Assembly: GCF_017654505.1 (NCBI RefSeq)
Contig: NC_054537.1
Location: forward strand, 416,494 to 480,493
Length of the DNA: 64,000 nucleotides
Source of the DNA: Polyodon spathula
Lineage: Eukaryota > Chordata > Actinopteri > Acipenseriformes > Polyodontidae
Direction of reading: 5' to 3'
Under the pieces are notes generated by a model. The model was not told where the DNA came from and searched no databases. It saw only the letters and a program-made list of their open reading frames with translations. A program made the translations under genes and the position numbers. This document shows, in pieces, positions 13,758 through 54,989 of this stretch. The stretch's first letter is position 1, and every line of letters begins with the position of its first letter.

Positions 13758-13932
13758 TTGATTTTGGTTTATTTAAAAGTGTTACAGAACATCATTGTTC
13801 AGTGAGACACAGGGATGATCGTCACTGGGTTCACACTGAGGTATGCAAATCACACTGCAGATAAAATTGTTGTATTAACAGTACAAAGGTTTTGTTCCTT
13901 GTCTGTATTTTGAGGCTCTGGTGCAGTCGTGT
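13757..13932 (-). terminator. GARS1: GARS1 3' UTR with poly(A) signal
   Basis: An AATAAA hexamer on the minus strand lies at 13773-13768, about 160 bases after the stop. Cleavage would be expected 10-30 bases further on, which is at the edge of or inside the 62-bp array ending at 13757. Confidence 0.7.
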
Positions 13933-43947
<30,015 letters not shown>

Positions 43948-43996
43948 GGACTGGAAAGGCAGCTACAAGGCAAGCTGCACACGTCAGGGACTGACT

Positions 43997-44005
43997 GATG
44001 AAATC
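43997..44005 (+). promoter_or_regulatory. ATF4-type amino-acid response element candidate near GARS1 start
   Basis: TGATGAAAT lies about 50 bases upstream of the first ATG. It fits the TGATGNAAN pattern of C/EBP-ATF response elements, such as the asparagine synthetase element. A TGACGTG half-site (minus strand, 43985-43979) lies beside it. Synthetase genes are known ATF4 targets; the match itself is short. Confidence 0.35.
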
Positions 44006-44746
44006 TCTCGAAATGGGTAAAGCGGCGTCTAAACGAAACCAGCACATTCACAGCGGAGCAGCGCTGAGGAAACATGCAATGGGAAGGTTTGCAAAAGCAG
44101 ATTCACCAAAAACTACAACGCGCGCGCGCACACACACACACGTGAAATACAGTAATAAATAAACAAATAAATACATGAAATGCACTAGAAGAAAGGGTCC
44201 ATGTGAATGTATTTTGTAAACATTTTGCTTCATGAAATCAAAATCGTAGTTTCAGTGTGTTTATGACAAAAACACAGTGTTATAACACAGAACACCACTA
44301 GAGGTCACCATCGCAAAGCCTTCTGATTTCTACTGTACGACAACACAGAGACTGTTTTCTATGGCAGTTGATCAGAAACCATTGCTTTATGACGTTCTGT
44401 TATTAATTGCATTGAAACCATGGTCACGTAGTACACGAGCAGTTTGTGTATGGTAATGCAATGGACTATGTACTGTGTAGAAATGTTGTAGAAATGGGAC
44501 AGTTGTGTTGCCTTCAAAACTAATGGACCAATGTGTTATTCAAGAAGGTTTCGCGATGGTCTGCTTCTCATCAGAGTGAAATGTACTGTGCCCAACATCC
44601 TATTGATTTCATAAATATTTTTCATGTCGCCACTTGGAATCGTTTTCAATGCTGACCAGCAGGTGGGAGTGTTTCATTAAAACAGAACATTTCAGCTCAC
44701 TGTCAAGACAAGTACTGTAACTAAGCAAGCGCACACTTTGCACAAC

Positions 44747-44869
44747 CTTTAATCTGGCCTTGTGGACGCCCCGCTTTCTCAGAATCCAGTACTGAGCACG
44801 AGCCAACAAGCCCAGCCTGGAGTACTTCTCACAGGGCATTGCAATCCGGGCCAGGAAAGGAAAGAAGAC
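44747..44869 (-). CDS. Unidentified exon-like block upstream of GARS1
   Basis: 123 bases (41 codons, phase 0 at both ends) read VFFPFLARIAMPCEKYSRLG then LLARAQYWILRKRGVHKARLK. The acceptor TCTCTCTTGCAG is strong; the donor AAG/GTTGTG is weak. The composition (mixed hydrophobic and basic residues, no repeats) looks like real protein. I do not recognise it. It lies 0.8 kb upstream of the GARS1 start, on the same strand, so it would be a downstream exon of a neighbouring gene. No partner exon was found further upstream. Confidence 0.35.
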
Positions 44870-44919
44870 CTGCAAGAGAGACACGTTTATAATTCTCACG
44901 GCAAGGGGCTGTGGAGTTC

Positions 44920-45325
44920 TGGACTGAGCACACCCAGCATGCCAGTCACTGAATACGGTGCACACTGCACAGGGCTGTGGAGTCCTGGACTGAGCACACC
45001 CAGCACAGGGCTGTAGAGTCCTGGACTGAGCACACCCAGCACGGGGCTGTGGAGTCCTGGACTGAGCACACCCAGCACGGGGCTGTAGAGTCCTGGACTG
45101 AGCATACCCAGCACGGGGCTGTGGAGTCCTGGACTGAGCACACCCAGCATGTCAGTCACTGAATACGGTGCACACTGCACAGGGCTGTGGAGTCCTGGAC
45201 TGAGCACACCCAGCACGGGGCTGTAGAGTCCTGGACTGAGCACACCCAGCACGGGGCTATGGAGTCCTGGACTGAGCACACCCATCATGCCAGTCACTGA
45301 ATACAGTGCACACGGCACGGGGCTC
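44920..45325. repeat. 36-37 bp minisatellite upstream of GARS1
   Basis: Unit GGGCTGTGGAGTCCTGGACT then GAGCACACCCAGCACG, with three insertions of a CAGTCACTGAATACGGTGCA segment giving a higher-order period. It starts about 50 bases from the acceptor of the unidentified exon. Confidence 0.94.
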
Positions 45326-45369
45326 ATGTGGATTAAATGACATGTAGATAGTATAAATAGGCTGCATAA

Positions 45370-45500
45370 TGTTTATGTGCTTTTCTACGATTGGTTGTAT
45401 CTGGAGTGTATTGTTTATGTGCTTTTCTGTGAGTGGTTGTATCTGGAGTGTATTGTTTGTGTGCTTTTTTATGATTGGTTGTATCTTTTATTCCTGACGT
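45370..45500. repeat. ~46-bp repeat, three units
   Basis: TTTATGTGCTTTTCTACGAT TGGTTGTATCTGGAGTGTAT recurs three times with drift. Confidence 0.75.
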
Positions 45501-45754
45501 TTGATTCACTGCTGCGTCCTGCTCTCAATGAAATCCTGACTAAAGTGCTTCCACGGTTTATTGATTAACTCTCTGTGTACCACCGACTATACACAGCACA
45601 GGGCAGACTCAATGCAGCGAGCGATAAACAGACGAGAGACTCATTGATGTGAGTGGAGCGGGCAGGGTTGTGTGATATACTGGTGTTACGGATTCTGCCC
45701 TGTCCCATCAGTGAGGCGAGGTGAGGCTATGAAATCTAAAACCACGAATGCAGA

Positions 45755-46030
45755 CTAACCCGGCTCTTTTGCACTGTGGTTGGGTGCAGATGAACCCGGC
45801 TCTTTTGCACTGTGGTTGGGTGCAGGTGAACCCGGCTCTTTTGCACTGTGGTTGGGTGCAGGTGAACCCGGCTCTTTTGCACTGTGGTTGGGTGCAGATG
45901 AACCCGGCTCTTTTGCACTGTGGTTGGGTGCAGATGAACCCGGCTCTTTTGCACTGTGGTTGGGTGCAGGTGAACCCGGCTCTTTTGCACTGTGGTTGGG
46001 TGCAGATGAACCCGGCTCTTTTGCATTGTG
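45755..46030. repeat. 36-bp minisatellite, about 8 units
   Basis: CCCGGCTCTTTTGCACTGTG then GTTGGGTGCAGATGAA. Divisible by 3, so frames on both strands stay open. Confidence 0.95.
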
Positions 46031-46818
46031 GTTGAGATGCTCGCTTGCAGTGCAAGGGGTTTCTGTAGTGTAAATTCTGGAGGAAAATAATTTGTTTTTT
46101 TTGTTTTTTTAAATGCCCTTTTCTGTTATGTGGTGTCTGCACAGTATTGCCCCCTAAAGCTACGATTCCCCCTGCCACCAGGACTGACTTGAAAGTGATT
46201 TGAAGTCAGACTTGTTCATTTCCATCAGTGGCAGATTAAGATCAGATGGCTTTCAATTGGAGCTGTCATGTGGGCTGCTGGCAGAACTCAACCCCTCCAA
46301 CTTGCACAGATGGGCGAAGTTCCAATGCGAAGGACACAGGTAACTTCAAAAGCCAGGGTTAGGAGTTTTATTTCTATTGAGTGTATAAATTCAAGAAATG
46401 ACAGGCGACTTCATCTTGGGACACCATCATTTATTGTATAAGCTACACACTGTGCATAGAGAATGCATCCGATTTACAAAAAAAGAACAATCTTATTAAG
46501 TACTCAATAAATTTAACAATAACAGGAGCGCTCCTGTAAGCTGGTCATCAGAGAGAGGATATACTGTACAGCATGAACAGGACTGAGTTTCCACTTGGAT
46601 TAGGATAGACTTGAACCTGCATTTCCGGTTTTGTTCATTCTGCAGTAAAATCCAGCAGAGAAACTCGGGGGTCTGCGCTCACAATGACTGCTTGAAATCT
46701 GTTTTGCCAAGCGCAGTAATCCACCAGCAGGCAAAGAAACGGAGGGTGCCTCTATATTTAACACCAGCCCTGTTAGTACTAAATAGAACAACCTGCAGCC
46801 TTGCTTGAAGCTCCTTAC

Positions 46819-49465
46819 ATGAGCGTAATCATACCTGACTGAATTCAGAGAACTGCAGCCCTGCCTGACAGCTCCTTACATGAGCGTAATCATACCTGAC
46901 TGAATTCAGAGAACTGCAGCCCTGCCTGACAGCTCCTTACATGAGCGTAATCATACCTGACTGAATTCAGAGAACTGCAGCCCTGCCTGACAGCTCCTTA
47001 CATGAGTGTAATCATACCTGACTGAATTCAGAGAACTGCACCCCTGCCTGACAGCTCCTTATATGAGTGTAATCATACCTGACTGAATTCAGAGAACTGC
47101 AGCCCTCCCTGACAGCTCAATACATGAGTGTAATCATACCTGACTGAATTCAGAGAACTGCAGCCCTGCCTGACAGCTCCTTATATGAGCGTAATCATAC
47201 CTGACTGAATTCAGAGAACTGCAGCCCTGCCTGACAGCTCAAGACATGAGCGTAATCATACCTGACTGAATTGAGAGAACTGCAGCCCTTCCTGACAGCT
47301 CCTTACATGAGTGTAATCATACCTGGCTGATTTCAGAGAACTGCAGCCCTGCCTGACACCTCCTTACATGAGTGTAATCATACCTGACTGAATTCAGAGA
47401 ACTGCACCCCTGCCTGACAGCTCCTTACATGAGCGTAATCATACCTGACTGAATTCAGAGAACTGCAGCCCTGCCTGACAGCTCCTTACACGAGTGTAAT
47501 CATACCTGACTGAATTCAGAGAACTGCAGCCCTGCCTGACAGCTCCTTACATGAGTGTAATCATACCTGACTGAATTCAGAGAACTGCATCCCTGCCTGA
47601 CAACTCCTTACATGAGCGTAATCATACCTGACTGAATTCAGGGAACTGCAGCCCTGCCTGACAGCTCCTTACATGAGCGTAATCATACCTGACTGAATTC
47701 AGAGAACTGCAGCCCTGCCTGACAGCTCCTTACATGAGTGTAATCATACCTGACTGAATTCAGAGAACTGCAGCCCTTCCTGACAGCTCCTTACATGAGC
47801 GTAATCATACCTGACTGAATTCAGAGAACTGCACCCCTGCCTGACAGCTCCTTACATGAGTGTAATCATACCTGACTGAATTCAGAGAACTGCAGCCCTT
47901 CCTGACAGCTCCTTACATGAGCGTAATCATATCTGACTGAATTCAGGGAACTGCAGCCCTGCCTGACAGCTCCTTATATGAGTGTAATCATACCTGACTG
48001 AATTCAGAGAACTGCAGCCCTGCCTGACAGCTCCTTACATGAGCGTAATCATACCTGACTGAATTCAGAGAACTGCAGCCCTGCCTGACAGCTCCTTACA
48101 TGAGCGTAATCATACCTGACTGAATTCAGAGAACTGCAGCCCTGCCTGACAGCTCCTTACATGAGTGTAATCATACCTGACTGAATTCAGAGAACTGCAG
48201 CCCTGCCTGACAGCTCCTTACATGAGCGTAATCATACCTGACTGAATTCAGAGAACTGCAGCCCTGCCTGACAGCTCCTTACATGAGCGTAATCATACCT
48301 GACTGAATTCAGAGAACTGCAGCCCTGCCTGACAGCTCCTTACATGAGTGTAATCATACCTGACTGAATTCAGAGAACTGCAGCCCTGCCTGACAGCTCC
48401 TTACATGAGTGTAATCATACCTGACTGAATTCAGAGAACTGCAGCCCTGCCTGACAGCTCCTTACATGAGCGTAATCATACCTGACTGAATTCAGAGAAC
48501 TGCACCCCTGCCTGACAGCTCCTTACATGAGCGTAATCATACCTGACTGAATTCAGAGAACTGCAGCCCTTCCTGACAGCTCCTTACATGAGTGTAATCA
48601 TACCTGGCTGATTTCAGAGAACTGCAGCCCTGCCTGACACCTCCTTACATGAGTGTAATCATACCTGACTGAATTCAGAGAACTGCAGCCCTGCCTGACA
48701 GCTCCTTACATGAGCGTAATCATACCTGACTGAATTCAGAGAACTGCAGCCCTGCCTGACAGCTCCTTACATGAGCGTAATCATACCTGACTGAATTCAG
48801 AGAACTGCAGCCCTGCCTGACAACTCCTTACATGAGCGTAATCATACCTGACTGAATTCAGAGAACTGCAGCCCTGCCTGACAGAACTCCTTACATGAGC
48901 GTAATCATACCTGACTGAATTCAGAGAACTGCAGCCCTGCCTGACAGCTCCTTACATGAGTGTAATCATACCTGACTGAATTCAGAGAACTGCAGCCCTG
49001 CCTGACAGCTCCTTACATGAGTGTAATCATACCTGACTGAATTCAGAGAACTGCAGCCCTGCCTGACAGCTCCTTACATGAGCGTAATCATACCTGACTG
49101 AATTCAGAGAACTGCAGCCCTGCCTGACAGCTCCTTACATGAGCGTAATCATACCTGACTGAATTCAGAGAACTGCAGCCCTGCCTGACAGCTCCTTACA
49201 TGAGCGTAATCATACCTGACTGAATTCAGAGAACTGCAGCCCTGCCTGACAGCTCCTTACATGAGCGTAATCATACCTGGCTGAATTCAGAGAACTGCAG
49301 CCCTTCCTGACAGCTCCTTACATGAGTGTAATCATACCTGACTGAATTCAGAGAACTGCAGCCCTGCCTGACAGCTCCTTACATGAGTGTAATCATACCT
49401 GACTGAATTCAGAGAACTGCAGCCCTGCCTGACAACTTCTTACATGAGCGTAATCATACCTGACT
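46819..49465. repeat. 61-bp minisatellite, first array
   Basis: Unit ACATGAGCGTAATCATACCT, GACTGAATTCAGAGAACTGC, AGCCCTGCCTGACAGCTCCTT. Variants GTGTAA, CACCCCTG and TTATATGAG recur in the second array in the same order. Confidence 0.96.
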
Positions 49466-50167
49466 GCCATGTGGTGTCTGCACAGTATTGCCCCCTAAAG
49501 CTACGATTCCCCCTGCCACCAGGACTGACTTGAAAGTGATTTGAAGTCAGACTTGTTCATTTCCATCAGTGGCAGATTAAGATCAGATGGCTTTCAATTG
49601 GAGCTGTCATGTGGGCTGCTGGCAGAACTCAACCCCTCCAACTTGCACAGATGGGCGAAGTTCCAATGCGAAGGACACAGGTAACTTCAAAAGCCAGGGT
49701 TAGGAGTTTTATTTCTATTGAGTGTATAAATTCAAGAAATGACAGGCGACTTCATCTTGGGACACCATCATTTATTGTATAAGCTACACACTGTGCATAG
49801 AGAATGCATCCGATTTACAAAAAAAAAAAAAAAAAGAACAATCTTATTAAGTACTCAATAAATTTAACAATAACAGGAGCGCTCCTGTAAGCTGGTCATC
49901 AGAGAGAGGATATACTGTACAGCATGAACAGGACTGAGTTTCCACTTGGATTAGGATAGACTTGAACCTGCATTTCCGGTTTTGTTCATTCTGCAGTAAA
50001 ATCCAGCAGAGAAACTCGGGGGTCTGCGCTCACAATGACTGCTTGAAATCTGTTTTGCCAAGCGCAGTAATCCACCAGCAGGCAAAGAAACGGAGGGTGC
50101 CTCTATATTTAACACCAGCCCTGTTAGTACTAAATAGAACAACCTGCAGCCTTGCTTGAAGCTCCTT

Positions 50168-51472
50168 ACATGAGCGTAATCATACCTGACTGAATTCAGA
50201 GAACTGCAGCCCTTCCTGACAGCTCATTACATGAGCGTAACCATACCTGACTGAATTCAGAGAACTGCAGCCCTGCCTGACAGCTCCTTACATGAGTGTA
50301 ATCATACCTGACTGATTTCAGAGAACTGCAGCCCTTCCTGACAGCTCCTTACATGAGTGTAATCATACCTGACTGAATTCAGAGAACTGCACCCCTGCCT
50401 GACAGCTCCTTATATGAGTGTAATCATACCTGACTGAATTCAGAGAACTGCAGCCCTCCCTGACAGCTCAATACATGAGTGTAATCATACCTGACTGAAT
50501 TCAGAGAACTGCAGCCCTGCCTGACAGCTCCTTATATGAGCGTAATCATACCTGACTGAATTCAGAGAACTGCAGCCCTGCCTGACAGCTCCTTACATGA
50601 GCGTAATCATACCTGACTGAATTCAGAGAACTGCAGCCCTGCCTGACAGCTCCTTACATGAGTGTAATCATACCTGGCTGATTTCAGAGAACTGCAGCCC
50701 TGCCTGACACCTCCTTACATGAGTGTAATCATACCTGACTGAATTCAGAGAACTGCACCCCTGCCTGACAGCTCCTTACATGAGCGTAATCATACCTGAC
50801 TGAATTCAGAGAACTGCAGCCCTGCCTGACAGCTCCTTACACGAGTGTAATCATACCTGACTGAATTCAGAGAACTGCAGCCCTGCCTGACAGCTCCTTA
50901 CATGAGCGTAATCATACCTGACTGAATTCAGAGAACTGCAGCCCTGCCTGACAACTCCTTACATGAGCGTAATCATATCTGACTGAATTCAGGGAACTGC
51001 AGCCCTGCCTGACAGCTCCTTACATGAGTGTAATCATACCTGACTGAATTCAGAGAACTGCAGCCCTGCCTGACAGCTCCTTACATGAGTGTAATCATAC
51101 CTGACTGAATTCAGAGAACTGCAGCCCTTCCTGACAGCTCCTTACATGAGCGTAATCATACCTGACTGAATTCAGAGAACTGCACCCCTGCCTGACAGCT
51201 CCTTACATGAGCGTAATCATACCTGGCTGAATTCAGAGAACTGCAGCCCTGCCTGACAGCTCCTTACATGAGTGTAATCATACCTGACTGAATTCAGAGA
51301 ACTGCAGCCCTGCCTGACAGCTCCTTACATGAGTGTAATCATACCTGACTGAATTCAGAGAACTGCAGCCCTGCCTGACAGCTCCTTACATGAGTGTAAT
51401 CATACCTGACTGAATTCAGAGAACTGCAGCCCTGCCTGACAACTTCTTACATGAGCGTAATCATACCTGACT
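50168..51472. repeat. 61-bp minisatellite, second array
   Basis: Same unit as 46819-49465. It shares runs of variant units with the first array, as expected after segmental duplication and unequal loss. Confidence 0.96.
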
Positions 51473-52526
51473 GCCATGTGGTGTCTGCACAGTATTGCCC
51501 CCTAAAGCTACGATTCCCCCTGCCACCAGGACTGACTTGAAAGTGATTTGAAGTCAGACTTGTTCATTTCCATCAGTGGCAGATTAAGATCAGATGGCTT
51601 TCAATTGGAGCTGTCATGTGGGCTGCTGGCAGAACTCAACCCCTCCAACTTGCACAGATGGGCGAAGTTCCAATGCGAAGGACACAGGTAACTTCAAAAG
51701 CCAGGGTTAGGAGTTTTATTTCTATTGAGTGTATAAATTCAAGAAATGACAGGCGACTTCATCTTGGGACACCATCATTTATTGTATAAGCTACACACTG
51801 TGCATAGAGAATGCATCCGATTTACGTTTACAAAAAAAAAAAAAAAAAGAACAATCTTATTAAGTACTCAATAAATTTAACAATAACAGGAGCGCTCCTG
51901 TAAGCTGGTCATCAGAGAGAGGATATACTGTACAGCATGAACAGGACTGAGTTTCCACTTGGATTAGGATAGACTTGAACCTGCATTTCCGGTTTTGTTC
52001 ATTCTGCAGTAAAATCCAGCAGAGAAACTCGGGGGTCTGCGCTCACAATGACTGCTTGAAATCTGTTTTGCCAAGCGCAGTAATCCACCAGCAGGCAAAG
52101 AAACGGAGGGTGCCTCTATATTTAACACCAGCCCTGTTAGTACTAAATAGAACAACCTGCAGCCTTGCTTGAAGCTCCTTGAATCACAGCAGTACAAGTG
52201 CTGTTTTTGGTTTATTAAGTGGTTTAAATGGATCAAGTAGTTACAAGCTACTTTGGATCTCTGCTAATAGGCAGCCTGGATGTTTCCAGTGCCTTTACAG
52301 GTTTAAGAGCATTAGTACTTCAATACAGTAACATGAATATGGTTATTATATATGAAGCTCTTTGGCTATAAAATGCAAAAAGCTAAAAACGCCCACCGCT
52401 AAATTCTAGAACATTCAATATATTTATTATATACACATATCATTCTCTTAAGACTAAAACATATGTTCTATACCTTATAGCAATGCATCAATATAAAAGA
52501 GATATTAAATTCAAATATATGCTTAC

Positions 52527-52709
52527 CTTCCAGCATATGGAAGTGCAGTGTAGGATATACTGAAAAATAAGAACTGTCTTCAAAAGGCAGAGACTTGACT
52601 TCGACCAGACAGCAATCAGTTTTTCAAAGATCCTCAGAGTATGGATCACATCAGCTTGTAGTTAGCAAGTCGAGCGATACTTGACTAGGGTTTTAACTTG
52701 GTTTTTATA
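52527..52709 (-). promoter_or_regulatory. Possible TATA promoter and first exon
   Basis: TATAAAAA (52709-52702) is followed about 30 bases on by sequence ending CATATGCTGGAAG/GTAAGC (52527). The donor is strong, with an ATG ten bases before it. No downstream partner was identified, so this may be a transposon promoter or chance. Confidence 0.25.
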
Positions 52710-52945
52710 GGATTTTCCCTCCATTGAATACATCAGGAGTCCCAATTAAATCTGATCATTAATCTGCCTTGAATGAACTGTCAAGAATAGAAACTCAATT
52801 ACTATCAAAAATCTTCCTAGACCACTTTTCAAAGTTTTGAACTTAACTTACACTCGATGGTTCAGTGATAGAAGATGGGGAGGAGAAGGATTTTACTCCA
52901 CTTGACCTCAAGTGTCCCCAGAACCAAGGTTTATGTTATACAAAC

Positions 52946-52951
52946 AATATA

Positions 52952-52982
<31 letters not shown>

Positions 52983-52984
52983 GA
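52946..52984. repeat. (TA)n microsatellite
   Basis: Uninterrupted apart from one GT. Confidence 0.97.
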
Positions 52985-53820
52985 GAGGTGTTTCTAATAT
53001 GTAACACCAGATCTATTTAATTCCATTAACCTCTTAGCTACATATTATGTTACCTGTTCAGTGTGTTGTCAATGGGTCAGGTTAACTTCACATACACATG
53101 TGTGTTAAAGTATTTGACAAAGAATGTAAGGGTTTATCATAAGCCTTTGAATAAGATCACTAAGCATACAGTGGCAAGTCCAGTTATTTCCATTTAAATT
53201 CAGGCTACAATAAACATGTTAAATATAATAGCTTTATATTAACTTGTACCATGCTTGGACCAAGCCTGACCTCTCTTTGTTTCTAATTCGCCTGCACAAG
53301 CAGGTTTCAAACACCCTGTTTACTTGCCAAGGTTAGTGTTTTAATTAATATGAAACTCCACTGGAATACTCATTATTTCAAACCAATATCTAACTTATCA
53401 TATTAACACGTCCTACACTTTCCATTCCCATCTCCTCCTGCCAGGTTCTAATTAATTCCTGTTATATATAGAAAAATGATTATTGTAAGATAAACTCCTA
53501 TCTTTTGTTATCCGAAAGGTATTTCTGTTCGTTAATATTAACGAGATTGCTCATTATAGAGAGGATCTTGGCTGTTAAATCGCTGACCATCAAAAATCCT
53601 GCTTCATCGGCCAAAACCAATGAGTCATCTTCAGCACTGCCTGTACTACAAGCAGGTGAGAACGAGGTTACAAATCGGTGCACTGTATATGTAAAGATAC
53701 AGTTTATACTTGAAATGATTTTATAACATGTAGTTCTAATTCAGGTGTGTCAATATAGCCATCTCTTATAAACTGCAATTATATTTTATTTCACAGAAGG
53801 CAAAAGGCTATTTTTGAATT

Positions 53821-53853
<33 letters not shown>

Positions 53854-54694
53854 TGAATGTTTAAACTTAGGACTGCTCATACCTTTACTTAATGATATTA
53901 CAATTGGTTTATTATTTATTTAAACACTTTTGTTTTTTTCTTTATCAAACCTAGTTCGATTGCTTCTGGCATATTAACTGTGCTCCATAGATTCTGCCAT
54001 TCTGCTCTCGCTGGATCAGAATGTTTTGAGACTCTGAGTCCAATTAAAAAAGATGCTTTTGCCTAATCAGGGAGGTTTGGAACTTTCAGCAGGCCAGTGT
54101 GACCTTCAGTGCAATGAACTCCTTCTCACAGGCCTTACACAGATCTGCTAATAATATCTTCTACTGGTTTTACATTATTTAAAACACATTAAAGTCATGA
54201 CAATATTTGTTGCAGTTTCACAAATGTTCAATTTGTATCCCAAAGAGCGGCCTGCTTCCAGTAGCTGTGACAGTCTTGGGTCAGTTTCTGCTCTCAGTGA
54301 GTCAGTTTCTGCTCACAGGTTTGGGTGACAGTCTTTAAAAGCCTGACACCTGCAAAAACTTCAATCTTGTTAGCTGGGCTCCCATCTCTACATTCTCATT
54401 CCCATCGTCAGTGAGCATTAGAATTGAATCTGGGTCCATCAAAGAACCGCACACCCTTGCAACCGAGGCCTTCCATGCAAAAGGATCTAATGACTTATAT
54501 ATATATAGCACAATAGGGACGTGCCAGAAGCGTCTGTGACGGCTGTTAAAAATAAAGTAATCTTGAATCCTGATTATCTAATGATCCAGGGAAATACGGA
54601 CAGGAATGGCAACCCTACATTTCCAAATGGTTTGGTTTTTTTGGTTAGACTGATAACATCAAACACCATACAAAGAAAGCACACACTAAAAATA

Positions 54695-54699
<5 letters not shown>
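52985..54699. other. A+T-rich sequence, no secure gene
   Basis: Includes (TAA)n at 53821-53852. A 61-codon frame (53683-53498, minus) is discussed under findings. Nothing else seen. Confidence 0.5.
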
Positions 54700-54744
<45 letters not shown>

Positions 54745-54758
54745 CATATATATATATA
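54700..54758. repeat. (TA)n microsatellite
   Basis: About 29 dinucleotides with one break. Confidence 0.97.
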
Positions 54759-54882
54759 AAAATAATAGTCTTATAGGAATTCGCAAAAAATTTAGTTATT
54801 TTCTATTCCACTTAAGTTACGAGGGCGAGTCTTCGACTGGTTTGAGAAACTCTCTATTGATAACGTGACGCGAGCAGGTCAG

Positions 54883-54892
54883 TTATTATTAC

Positions 54893-54941
<49 letters not shown>

Positions 54942-54942
54942 T
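54883..54942. repeat. (TTA)n microsatellite
   Basis: About 20 trinucleotides, immediately before the 43-bp array. Confidence 0.97.
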
Positions 54943-54989
54943 GTGCAACCATTTAATCTAAAAACCATATTACAATCGACTTACAGCTG

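Larger units (their letters stand above)
46128..52180. repeat. Higher-order tandem repeat: ~690-bp block plus 61-bp array
   Basis: The block starting ATGTGGTGTCTGCACAGTAT and ending GCCTTGCTTGAAGCTCCTT occurs at 46128-46818, 49469-50167 and 51476-52180. The first two are followed by 61-bp arrays (about 43 and 21 units). Periods are 3341 and 2007. The blocks are nearly identical except for A-run length (7, 17 and about 17) and a TTTACG insertion in the third. Confidence 0.95.

Noticed and set aside
46600..46808. Short frames repeated at 49951-50159 and 51964-52236
   Set aside because: They recur only because the 690-bp block is triplicated. No family similarity or splice context.
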